A stretch of 7,032 bases of DNA from assembly GCA_017939945.1 (NCBI GenBank), contig JAGAZS010000256.1, positions 1 through 7,032 on the forward strand. The letters are read 5' to 3'. This stretch comes from Schwartzia sp. (in: firmicutes) (GTDB taxonomy: Bacteria; Bacillota; Negativicutes; Selenomonadales; Selenomonadaceae). Of the stretch, positions 1 through 6,171 are shown in pieces. The notes beneath the pieces were generated by a model. It was not told the DNA's origin. It made no database searches and saw only the letters and a list, made by a program, of their open reading frames with translations. Positions within the stretch are counted from its first letter, which is position 1, and every line of letters starts with the position of its first letter. The position numbers and the translations under genes were made by a program.

Positions 1-639
1 AAGAATATGTCCATCGAGGAGGCTGTCGCGCAGGACGGAAAATTCGCCGTGACCGACCTCGACCACAACGGGCGGTTGGAGCTTCTTTTCACGACAACCA
101 TCGGAGAGGAGGAATTCGTGGAAACGTGGGGCTACGAAGTCAACCGGACGGACAACGGCGCTTCCCTGCTCCAGTTCCTGAACGGCTCGAACACCACACA
201 GATCGGGCAGCCCGACGTCCGCATGTATTTCGCCTGCCAGATTCTCAAGCGCCATTACATCTTCGAGACAGCGCGATGGACGCCGTCCATGGAAGGCGGT
301 TGGGCGAGGGAAGGAAAACTCGTCGGCCTGTGCCTGGAGGACGGCGTCGTCCGGCAGGAACTGATTGGCCATTTTTTCGAAGCCTATGAGAAGCGCGGCC
401 AGACGCCGGTAGAAATCCTCTATTCCGACGACAAATCGAACCTGATCGACGAAGCGGCTTACAAAAACCTCGCCCGCAAACGCTACGACGGATACCATAT
501 CTTTGCGGTCACAATCGGCTGGACGCCTGTCACGGAGCTTGCGAAAGCGATGGGCGACCAAAAGAAAGTGCGGGAAGTTTTCGCGAAGTCCTACGCGAAC
601 TTCCACGAAGAAGAATTAGATGAAGGCCCGGTACATTGA
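1..639 (+). CDS. Hypothetical protein with EF-hand-like DxDxNG motif, probably 5'-truncated by the window edge
   Basis: I do not recognise a named family. The frame is open from base 1 to the TGA at 637-639. The first ATG is at base 7, but the frame runs into the window edge and no ribosome site can be judged, so the true start is probably upstream. Counting from that ATG (210 residues), residues 13-27 read FAVTDLDHNGRLELL. This has the spacing of a calcium-loop-like D-x-D-x-N-G-x-L-E motif, common near the start of the globular part in secreted or lipoprotein-type Firmicute proteins of unknown function (VCBS/EF-hand-like 'D-DGDG-PEL' proteins). The rest is mixed alpha/beta, rich in charged and aromatic residues, with no membrane segment and an acidic tail (EEELDEGPVH). 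A signal peptide, if present, lies outside the window. The gene converges on the decarboxylase gene and shares its terminator hairpin. Coding status is well supported; function is unknown. Confidence 0.72.
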   Translation, partial: KNMSIEEAVAQDGKFAVTDLDHNGRLELLFTTTIGEEEFVETWGYEVNRTDNGASLLQFLNGSNTTQIGQPDVRMYFACQILKRHYIFETARWTPSMEGGWAREGKLVGLCLEDGVVRQELIGHFFEAYEKRGQTPVEILYSDDKSNLIDEAAYKNLARKRYDGYHIFAVTIGWTPVTELAKAMGDQKKVREVFAKSYANFHEEELDEGPVH

Positions 640-711
640 TAACACAAGAATAACCCGAAAAAGGCATCGACGAATTCTTTTCCAAGCTGTTCGGATAAGA
701 AGAATATAAAG

Positions 712-747
712 AAAAGGCACAGCCAAAAACCTGCGGCTGTGCCTTTT
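712..747. terminator. Bidirectional intrinsic terminator between convergent genes
   Basis: A perfect 13-bp inverted repeat: AAAAGGCACAGCC (712-724) and GGCTGTGCCTTTT (735-747), with a 10-nt loop. The GC-rich core is flanked by an A-run on the left and a T-run on the right, so the transcript of either strand gives a GC stem followed by U residues. It lies 72 bp after the stop of the upstream + gene and 11 bp after the stop of the - decarboxylase gene, where it would end both transcripts. Confidence 0.88.
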
Positions 748-758
748 CATATGGTTTC

Positions 759-2003
759 TTATTTCACCGCTGCGGCCATGTCGTCCAGGAATTCCTGCAG
801 ATGTTCCTGCGTCACATGCTGCATGACGACGATGTGGGAAAGGTCGCCGCCGAGCCTGTCGTCGTGGTCGGGGGCGAGATCGTATTTCGTCGCGATAGCT
901 TCGGGCGGGCGCTTGAAATAGACGGTGTTCGACTTTTTCTCCCGCCATACCGGCCAGCCCATGTTTCTCAGCTCGCTCTCCAGCCATGCCGCGCGGAACA
1001 GCATCCCATAGGCCTGCTGGGTGAAGCCCTCCGCCCCGACGTGCTGGATGATCCACCAGATCTTCAGCGGGGCGAGAGCCGAGCGCGAGCAGTTGATCAT
1101 CGGCATGCTGCCGTCGAGATAGGTGACGTTGAACGGGTTCTGGTTCTGCTTGACCTCCATCGTCGTCAGGAAGATGCCCGCCGGCTCGTCGATGCCGAAG
1201 AACTTGTGGCCGCTGACCGCGATGGAATCAAAGGGGTGGAATTTGCGGTTCACGGCGTTCTTGAAGGTCGTCCAGGGCAGATAACCGCCGAAGAGCGCCG
1301 CGTCCACATGACGGTAGACCGCGACGGACGGATATTTCGCCAATATCTTGTTGATCGCGTCCTGATCGTCAATGCCACCCTTGAAGGTCGTCCCCATCGC
1401 GAAAACGATCAGCGCGGGCCGGTCGGTGACCAGAGCCTTCTCGAATTCCTCGGGAATCATGCGGCCATGGGCGTCGGAGGGAATCAGCCGAAGGTCGAGA
1501 TTCTGCAGGTCCACCAGCCGCATATTCGAGTAATGGGCGGCGTCGGACACATAGACGATCGGCTTTTTCCCGGTCTTCTTCTCCAGATACTTCGAGCCGA
1601 AATAGATGCCGTGGTCGTTGCCGTCGGTGCCGCTGAAGGTGACGAGCCCCCAGAGATTGTCCGGATCGAATCCGTAGCGCGGCCCGAAAAAGTCGATGAC
1701 CTCACGCTCGAATGCCAGCGCGTTCAAATGCCCGCCGTGAATCTGGAACGGATCGCCGGCGTTGTTCGACACGGCCTTGTAAGCGCCGCTTTCCACGAGC
1801 CAGTCGTAAAACCCTTCGAGCTGGACGTCGTGATTTGCGGGGTAGCCGAAATCCGAAATCTTGTGCTCCCGGATATAGGCGGCGTATTCATCGAGCCGGT
1901 CCCGGGCCGGATCCTCCGATGCGGCAGCCACCGCGCCGCATGAGATTCCAATGGCAATCGCCAGAATGCCTGCCGTCTTTTTCAAAGTCTTGCACTGCAG
2001 CAT
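759..2003 (-). CDS. Exported PLP-dependent group II decarboxylase, histidine-decarboxylase-like
   Basis: Predicted to decarboxylate an amino acid to its amine with pyridoxal phosphate; the substrate cannot be read from sequence. The 414-residue protein follows the bacterial PLP histidine decarboxylase pattern (Morganella type, about 378 residues). Visible blocks are DFGYPA (51-56), WGLVTFSGTDGN (118-129), AAHYS with the presumed cofactor-stacking His157, MGTTFKGGIDD (203-213), HVDAA with Asp234 for the pyridine nitrogen, and SGHKFFG with the Schiff-base Lys267. All core residues are present, so it looks active. Unlike the cytoplasmic family members I know, it starts with a Sec signal peptide: MLQCKTLKK, a hydrophobic stretch at about 10-26, and an AVA|A or AAA|S cleavage site near residue 26-28. 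The mature enzyme of about 386 residues should be periplasmic. Cys22 is not in a good lipobox (GIS-C). The start at 2003 is chosen for its AGGAGG site; the frame stays open to 2093 but would add an unlikely 30-residue extension before the signal. It is divergent from the sensor diguanylate cyclase. A related PLP aminotransferase or lyase activity remains possible. Confidence 0.9.
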   Translation of the reverse strand: MLQCKTLKKTAGILAIAIGISCGAVAAASEDPARDRLDEYAAYIREHKISDFGYPANHDVQLEGFYDWLVESGAYKAVSNNAGDPFQIHGGHLNALAFEREVIDFFGPRYGFDPDNLWGLVTFSGTDGNDHGIYFGSKYLEKKTGKKPIVYVSDAAHYSNMRLVDLQNLDLRLIPSDAHGRMIPEEFEKALVTDRPALIVFAMGTTFKGGIDDQDAINKILAKYPSVAVYRHVDAALFGGYLPWTTFKNAVNRKFHPFDSIAVSGHKFFGIDEPAGIFLTTMEVKQNQNPFNVTYLDGSMPMINCSRSALAPLKIWWIIQHVGAEGFTQQAYGMLFRAAWLESELRNMGWPVWREKKSNTVYFKRPPEAIATKYDLAPDHDDRLGGDLSHIVVMQHVTQEHLQEFLDDMAAAVK

Positions 2004-2010
2004 AAATGTT

Positions 2011-2016
2011 CCTCCT
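2011..2016 (-). promoter_or_regulatory. Ribosome binding site that fixes the decarboxylase start
   Basis: On the - strand AGGAGG stands 7 nt before the ATG at 2003-2001, inside a longer AAGAGGAGG match. The longer in-frame start at 2093 has no comparable site. This supports the start that leaves the signal peptide at the N-terminus. Confidence 0.88.
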
Positions 2017-2052
2017 CTTTCTTCTTCGTTGCTTCGGGCAAATTTTCCACAC

Positions 2053-2070
2053 TTATTCTTCGACGAATAA
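2053..2070. promoter_or_regulatory. 18-bp near-palindrome upstream of the decarboxylase, possible operator or leader hairpin
   Basis: TTATTC and GAATAA arms surround a TCGA centre (TTATTCTTCGACGAATAA), with one mismatched pair in the 18 bp. It is 50 bp before the decarboxylase start, within its presumed leader. It could bind a dimeric regulator, or form a 6-bp hairpin in the mRNA. No known regulator motif is recognised. Confidence 0.35.
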
Positions 2071-2123
2071 TAAAATTTTCCTGCAAGCGGCAAAAGAAGA
2101 CCTTATCTCCCCCGTCTTTAGCC

Positions 2124-2152
2124 TTGCAAAACATATCAAAAGAATATATAAT
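2124..2152 (+). promoter_or_regulatory. Promoter candidate for the diguanylate cyclase gene
   Basis: TTGCAA (2124-2129) and a perfect TATAAT (2147-2152) are separated by 17 bp, a good sigma-70/SigA-type match. Transcription would begin near 2159 and give a leader of about 65 nt before the TTG start at 2226. The -10 overlaps the -10 candidate of the divergent decarboxylase promoter. Confidence 0.65.
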
Positions 2153-2171
2153 ACGAAAGAATTTGAGACAA
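2143..2171 (-). promoter_or_regulatory. Promoter candidate for the decarboxylase gene
   Basis: On the - strand TTGTCT (2171-2166) and TATATT (2148-2143) are 17 bp apart. Transcription would start near 2136 and give a leader of about 130 nt containing the 2053-2070 palindrome. The match is moderate and the region is AT-rich. A weaker alternative closer to the gene is TTGCCG with TATTAT at 15-bp spacing, around 2065-2091. Confidence 0.38.
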
Positions 2172-2225
2172 TAGGTTCATAAATCTGTTTATTGATATTT
2201 TGTTTTCCATAAAGAAGGGATCGGC

Positions 2226-4406
2226 TTGAAAAAGCTTTTTTGCGCTCTGTTCGCGCTTTTCTTGATGCTATGTTCCTGCCATTATTCGCCCGTCACGGCG
2301 GAAGAGGGCACAGGTTCCGGGCGGATCATCCGTGTCGGGCTGGTGGAGCCGCCGGGGCTGCAGGAAAAGTTCGCGTACCAAATGCTTCTGAACCAACTCA
2401 AGGGGTATTTGAGCGAAGTCTCGAAGCATAAGCGATGGCAGTATATCTATGAACATGGCACATATCAGGAATGCGTGGAACGTCTGCGGCGCGGCGAGCT
2501 GGATTTCGTGGGGCCGGTGTCGCCCGGCATCACCACCGCCGGGATGATTTTTGTCGGCGGTGTCCCGAACTGGACGTTGCTGAATTGGTATCGGATCGAC
2601 GATACGCCCCGGCCTTCTTTGCTGTCGCAGTCGGCAAAGGGCGTCACTGTCGGTTTTGTCGTCGACGATTTGACCCAGAGCGCGATTTCGTTCTTCATGG
2701 AGAAGAACGATTGGCACGCGAAGGTGCGTCCGTTTTTCGACGGGCCGTCGATGATAGCGGCTCTGCGCAACGGCGAGATTGACGCCGTGTGCGACAACGG
2801 CTCGCACGCGGAGCAGGGCATGTTCAGCGAGCGGAGCTTTGCCGTAGTGCCGGCGCGGCTCATGACGATGCCGGACAAGCAGGCGCTCTGCGATGAGCTG
2901 ACGGACGCCGTGCTGACCATCGAATCCGTAAATCCCAGTTTTGGGACGTCGCTGAAGGGAAAATATGTGGACCGTGCGCTTCAGTCCATCGCCCGCCCGA
3001 CAAAAACCGCGGAGCGGTTCGTCGAGTCGGCGAAGAAACTGCGCGTGGCGGTACTGCCCGATTTCGCCCCGTTTTTCGAGATGAGGAAGGACGGGACGGC
3101 CAACGGCTTGTACATGGATATTTTGCGCCTGCTCTCCGAGAACAGCGGCCTCCAGTTTTCATTCCTTCGGGCGGAGTCGGAGCCGCAGCTTTGGCAGATG
3201 CTGATGTCGGGGGAAGCGGACATGGCGTTCGTTTCCTATGCTGACGAGATTTCGGCGATGGACGTTTATTACACGGGGGATGTCCGGGAGGAAAAATTTT
3301 CCGTGATCCGCAGGAAGGACGGAAAAATGCAGCCGTCCGCCAGGAATGTGGCGGTCGTTCCGGCTGGATTTCCCGGCGCGGAGCAGTATTTCGCGAAAAA
3401 GTATCACCAACGGGTTCGCACGGCGGAGTCGGTGGAGAAGTGCCTGGACGCTGTGGAAGCGGGGGTGTATGAGACAACGTACATTCCTGCTTTGTACCTG
3501 CGCCGGGAGAACACGATGTTTTATCGACCCTCGTTGGAGGAGGCCGACCGCGAGATGGCGGAAATTCCCATCGCGCTGGCCTTGTCGCCGAAGCAGCCGA
3601 CGATCTTGCAGATTATCCTGAACGGGTCGATACTTCGCTTGGACAAGAATGAGATGGAACGGCTGGCTTTTGAAAACAGCCGCCCCATTCTCTCCGTGGC
3701 CTATCTTTTGGATCAATACCCGCTGCGGATCGCGTTGTTCGTCGGCTTTGTGTTTGCGGGACTGGCTGTGCTGTTTTTCCTTCACTCCAAGAACCGTCTC
3801 CAGAAAAAGCAGAACGAGATCCTGCAGCAGAAAAACAAGGATCTGGAGATCGCCCTGCGGCGCGTGGAAGCCATGCGGATCTCGCGGGACGGCTACAAGC
3901 TGGAATCGGAAACGGACAGGCTCACGGAGCTTTACAACAAGATCGCTTTCGAGGAAACAGTCCGGAAAAAGCTGAAAACGATGCCGAAAGGCGAAACCGG
4001 CGCATTCTACATCATCGACATGGACCGCTTCAAGGAAGCGAACGACACATACGGCCACCAATTCGGCGACGAGCTCCTGAAAAAGTTTTCGGCGGCGCTG
4101 AAGGAGGTCTTCCGCCAAAGCGACTGCCTCGGCCGCTTCGGCGGCGACGAATTCGTGGTGTTCATCGAGGGCAGCCTGACGCGGGAGAACGTGGAAAACA
4201 AAGCGAAGCAGCTGGTGGACGCGGCGCGCGCCATCGATGCGGGAACCACGGATTTCCACATCACGATCAGCATGGGCATCGCCATATATCCGGAGAACGG
4301 CGCGAACTATGATTACTTGTTCAACGCCGCCGACCGGGCGCTGTACCAAGTGAAAACCGGAGGCCGCGACGGGTATTCCGTGGCGTCCTCCGGCGTGGTT
4401 CGGTAA
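2226..4406 (+). CDS. Sensor diguanylate cyclase with two periplasmic substrate-binding-like domains and GGDEF
   Basis: Makes the second messenger c-di-GMP from two GTP in response to an external ligand. The 726-residue protein has, in order: a signal peptide (MKKLFCALF..., likely cleavage VTA|EE after residue 25); a first bilobal SBP-like domain at about 34-260; a second, more typical SBP_bac_3-like domain at about 271-480 beginning KKLRVAVLPDFAPF; one membrane helix at about 502-519; a coiled-coil linker at about 523-560; and a GGDEF domain at about 560-720. The cyclase signature is intact: DRLTELYNK (564-572), metal-binding Asp598 in DMDRFKEANDTYGH, and GGDEF at 639-643. The RxxD inhibitory site (Arg630-Asp633) sits exactly five residues before GGDEF, so product feedback is expected. 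The start is TTG, chosen because GAAGGGA lies 5 nt upstream and because the first ATG (residue 14) would cut the signal peptide. An L-C-S-C stretch at 15-18 loosely resembles a lipobox. The ligand is unknown; the SBP fold suggests an amino acid or similar small molecule. Confidence 0.94.
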   Translation: MKKLFCALFALFLMLCSCHYSPVTAEEGTGSGRIIRVGLVEPPGLQEKFAYQMLLNQLKGYLSEVSKHKRWQYIYEHGTYQECVERLRRGELDFVGPVSPGITTAGMIFVGGVPNWTLLNWYRIDDTPRPSLLSQSAKGVTVGFVVDDLTQSAISFFMEKNDWHAKVRPFFDGPSMIAALRNGEIDAVCDNGSHAEQGMFSERSFAVVPARLMTMPDKQALCDELTDAVLTIESVNPSFGTSLKGKYVDRALQSIARPTKTAERFVESAKKLRVAVLPDFAPFFEMRKDGTANGLYMDILRLLSENSGLQFSFLRAESEPQLWQMLMSGEADMAFVSYADEISAMDVYYTGDVREEKFSVIRRKDGKMQPSARNVAVVPAGFPGAEQYFAKKYHQRVRTAESVEKCLDAVEAGVYETTYIPALYLRRENTMFYRPSLEEADREMAEIPIALALSPKQPTILQIILNGSILRLDKNEMERLAFENSRPILSVAYLLDQYPLRIALFVGFVFAGLAVLFFLHSKNRLQKKQNEILQQKNKDLEIALRRVEAMRISRDGYKLESETDRLTELYNKIAFEETVRKKLKTMPKGETGAFYIIDMDRFKEANDTYGHQFGDELLKKFSAALKEVFRQSDCLGRFGGDEFVVFIEGSLTRENVENKAKQLVDAARAIDAGTTDFHITISMGIAIYPENGANYDYLFNAADRALYQVKTGGRDGYSVASSGVVR

Positions 4407-4431
4407 TACCGCAAAAAACAGGGGGCTGTCG

Positions 4432-4476
4432 CATGAAAAAATCGACTTAAAAAATTTTTAAGTCGATTTTTTCATG
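4432..4476. terminator. Long palindromic terminator after the diguanylate cyclase
   Basis: A perfect 22-bp inverted repeat around a single central A, from CATG (4432) to CATG (4476), with core AATCGACTT/AAGTCGATT. The A-run before and T-run after the core allow it to work in both directions. It begins 26 bp after the TAA of the diguanylate cyclase gene. The stem is AT-rich, so it could act partly by cruciform or RNA folding rather than as a classic GC-rich terminator. Confidence 0.72.
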
Positions 4477-4546
4477 GGAAAAGCGGACACGATGAAACCG
4501 CTTGCAGGACAAGTATTTCTCGAATTGACTGAAAATTAACGCTGCC

Positions 4547-4593
4547 AAAAATAGGGCCGCCGCAGAAAGAAAAACACTTTCTGCGACAGCCCT
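4547..4593 (-). terminator. Intrinsic terminator of the SLH-porin gene
   Basis: In the - strand transcript AGGGCUGUCGCAGAAAG pairs with CUUUCUGCGGCGGCCCU over 17 bp around a 7-nt loop, using two G-U pairs, and is followed by A then UUUUU (4551-4547). The + strand transcript would have A/C mismatches at the G-U positions, so the structure is best for the - strand. It starts 18 bp after the porin stop codon. Confidence 0.82.
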
Positions 4594-4611
4594 CTGTTTT
4601 TTCTTTTGAAA

Positions 4612-6039
4612 TCATAAGTAGAAGCACGCCTCGAAAAAGACGCTGTTGACCCGCGTGGAAGCCGCGCCGCTGTACTTGCTCATGTTCTGCCCGTGGAACC
4701 AATGGAGCTTCGTCATGAACCCGGGCATCGGCGTCCACGAAACGCCGAGCTCAAGGCCGCGCGTGCCGCTGTCCTGCACGTAGTTGACCTTGTAGGTGTT
4801 CCAGCCCATACTGGAAAAGCCGCCAAGCTGCCGCCACGCGGCAAACGCCCCCCAAGAGCCTTTCTTTCCCGGATGGGCGCCCTTGTAATCAAGCTGGATG
4901 GCGTAAGAATTTTTTTGGCCGCTTTCCCATGCGGCGTTCATGGCTTTCAGCCTCGGCCCCGCATCGACGCCGAAGGCATGGGAATATGCGCCTGTCAACT
5001 GCAGGTTTTTCGTGAACCGATAGCCGAGGCCCATTGCCAGGATGTCATAGGCGCCGCGGTCGATCAGCGCATCCATTTCGTTCCGTTGGCTGAAATGGTG
5101 CCAGCCGACCCCCCAGGTGAATTCCTTTTCCCGTTCGCTGTAAGCAAAGGGAGCTTCATTCCGGTCGTTGTAAATTTCCAGGCTGCCGTAGGAGGCCGTT
5201 CCTTCGCCCCGATTGCTGAGAATGCTGGTACCCGGGAGCGAGGCGCGGGCGTCGTCGCCAAAAGCGACCGGCGCGTTGACCGAATCGTTGAAACGGCCCA
5301 GGTTCAGCGCGACCTTGACCTTCTTCCCGACGATCAGCGAGCCACCGGCGAAGGAACCGTCCGTGACCATGCCGTAATCGGCCTTGGATCGATAGGGCAG
5401 CTTGCCGAGGCAGATGCTCAGGTTCTTGTAATCGCCCTGCGCGTAAATGCGATCCACCATGACGGTGTTCTCGTTCTGCGCCGTGTCCATGTTGTCCCAG
5501 CCGCCGTAATTGAGACGCGCCCTGCCCGTCCAATGCTCGTTGATTCGCATGGTCGGCTCGATACGGAGCAGGACCTGGTTGACGTTGATCCTGTCGTCGG
5601 TTCCCGGCGCTCCCGGCGCGGCCGGCGCGATGGGCGCCGCTCCGTTGGTGCGGTGGATATAGCGGTAGCGGACAATGCCGCGAAGCTTCATGTTGTCCGC
5701 CTTTTTTTCGAGAGCCGCGACGCGGACGCCCAAACTCTTCAGCTCGCCGGCGAATTCGGCGGCCAATTTGTCCACCAACGTCTTGTCGGCTGCGGAGAGA
5801 TTTTTTGTCATGGCCCGTGCGACCATCTGCGCCATTTCATAACGCGTGATTTCCTGATCGCCGCGATACGAGCCGTCGCCGTAGCCCTCGACCACGCCGT
5901 CGGAGGCGAGCTGCGCTACGGCGTCGTAAGCCCAATGGTCGGCGGGGACGTCCTCGAAGGGATTCGCGGCGGCAAAGGCCGAGGCTGCCGTACCGGCGAT
6001 CAGAGATGCGGCCGCGACGGATACGAAAAATTTTTTCAT
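4612..6039 (-). CDS. Outer-membrane porin with N-terminal SLH domain (OmpM/Mep45 type)
   Basis: Forms a beta-barrel pore in the outer membrane and ties that membrane to the cell wall. The 475-residue precursor has a signal peptide (MKKFFVSVAAASLIAG..., cleavage AFA|AANPF after residue 23) and one SLH domain at about 26-77 with PADHWAYDAV and the ITRYEMA signature. A short coiled-coil stalk follows at about 81-116 (KTLVDKLAAEFAGELKSL, AALEKKADN), then a long region of alternating polar and hydrophobic strands from LRGIVRYRY (119) to the end. An Ala/Pro/Gly-rich insert at 133-147 after the first strand is probably a loop. This is the usual layout and length of Negativicutes OmpM proteins; in Selenomonas ruminantium the SLH domain of Mep45 binds cadaverine-linked peptidoglycan. 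The start at 6039 follows AAGGAG by 8 nt; the longer frame to 6138 would cover the promoter and bury the signal. The protein ends in Leu (EACFYL), not the Phe common in proteobacterial porins. Confidence 0.94.
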   Translation of the reverse strand: MKKFFVSVAAASLIAGTAASAFAAANPFEDVPADHWAYDAVAQLASDGVVEGYGDGSYRGDQEITRYEMAQMVARAMTKNLSAADKTLVDKLAAEFAGELKSLGVRVAALEKKADNMKLRGIVRYRYIHRTNGAAPIAPAAPGAPGTDDRINVNQVLLRIEPTMRINEHWTGRARLNYGGWDNMDTAQNENTVMVDRIYAQGDYKNLSICLGKLPYRSKADYGMVTDGSFAGGSLIVGKKVKVALNLGRFNDSVNAPVAFGDDARASLPGTSILSNRGEGTASYGSLEIYNDRNEAPFAYSEREKEFTWGVGWHHFSQRNEMDALIDRGAYDILAMGLGYRFTKNLQLTGAYSHAFGVDAGPRLKAMNAAWESGQKNSYAIQLDYKGAHPGKKGSWGAFAAWRQLGGFSSMGWNTYKVNYVQDSGTRGLELGVSWTPMPGFMTKLHWFHGQNMSKYSGAASTRVNSVFFEACFYL

Positions 6040-6047
6040 CAGAAAGT

Positions 6048-6053
6048 CTCCTT
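6048..6053 (-). promoter_or_regulatory. Ribosome binding site that fixes the porin start
   Basis: On the - strand AAGGAG lies 8 nt before the ATG at 6039-6037, directly upstream of the signal peptide. The upstream in-frame ATG at 6138 lies before the promoter and has no such support. Confidence 0.85.
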
Positions 6054-6082
6054 GAAAAATAGAATGTATGAATACTGTTTCG

Positions 6083-6111
6083 AGTGTATCAGATTTTTCT
6101 TCTCCGCGCAA
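6083..6111 (-). promoter_or_regulatory. Promoter candidate for the SLH-porin gene
   Basis: On the - strand TTGCGC (6111-6106) and TACACT (6088-6083) are spaced 17 bp apart. A TG one base before the -10 gives an extended -10 (TGATACACT). The predicted leader is about 37 nt. A 5-bp GC palindrome (CGCGC-AATA-GCGCG, 6105-6118) overlaps the -35 and could be a regulator site. Confidence 0.62.
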
Positions 6112-6171
6112 TAGCGCGACGATTCCCGTCTTGCGCATCGAAGGTTGGCAATGAGGGAGGCCTGCCTTGAA

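Larger units (their letters stand above)
4413..4602. repeat. 190-bp intergenic segment bounded by 21-bp inverted repeats, possible MITE-like or paired terminator repeat
   Basis: The left arm (4413-4433, A-run then CAGGGGGCTGTCGCA) and right arm (4582-4602, TGCGACAGCCCTCTG then T-run) are reverse complements over 21 bp with one mismatch. The interior holds no ORF of note and two hairpins, 4432-4476 and 4553-4593. The segment fills almost the whole gap between the convergent diguanylate cyclase and porin genes. No target-site duplication is obvious at its ends. It may be a non-autonomous mobile element, since GGCTGTC-type ends occur on several insertion sequences. Alternatively, it may be two copies of a dispersed terminator repeat facing each other. 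Confidence 0.55.

Noticed and set aside
1260..1393. A 14-bp direct repeat (CTTGAAGGTCGTCC) at 1260-1273 and 1380-1393
   Set aside because: Both copies are in the same frame of the decarboxylase and encode the short string TTFK; the 120-bp spacing fits chance codon reuse.
801..1943. A 380-codon open frame on the + strand across the decarboxylase gene
   Set aside because: It is antisense to a gene with clear catalytic motifs, shows no recognisable domain, is rich in Arg, Val and Asp as expected of the complement of GC-rich codons, and lacks a convincing ribosome site.
2153..2225. Possible c-di-GMP riboswitch in the cyclase leader
   Set aside because: The leader is only about 65 nt, AT-rich and unstructured, and has none of the conserved GEMM elements.
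3159..4349. A 396-codon open frame on the - strand across the GGDEF region
   Set aside because: It is antisense to the intact GGDEF motifs; its composition, rich in His, Arg, Val and Leu, is typical of a shadow frame.
4693..6114. A 473-codon open frame on the + strand across the porin gene
   Set aside because: It is the shadow of a well-supported SLH-porin; the translation shows no domain and it runs through the porin promoter.
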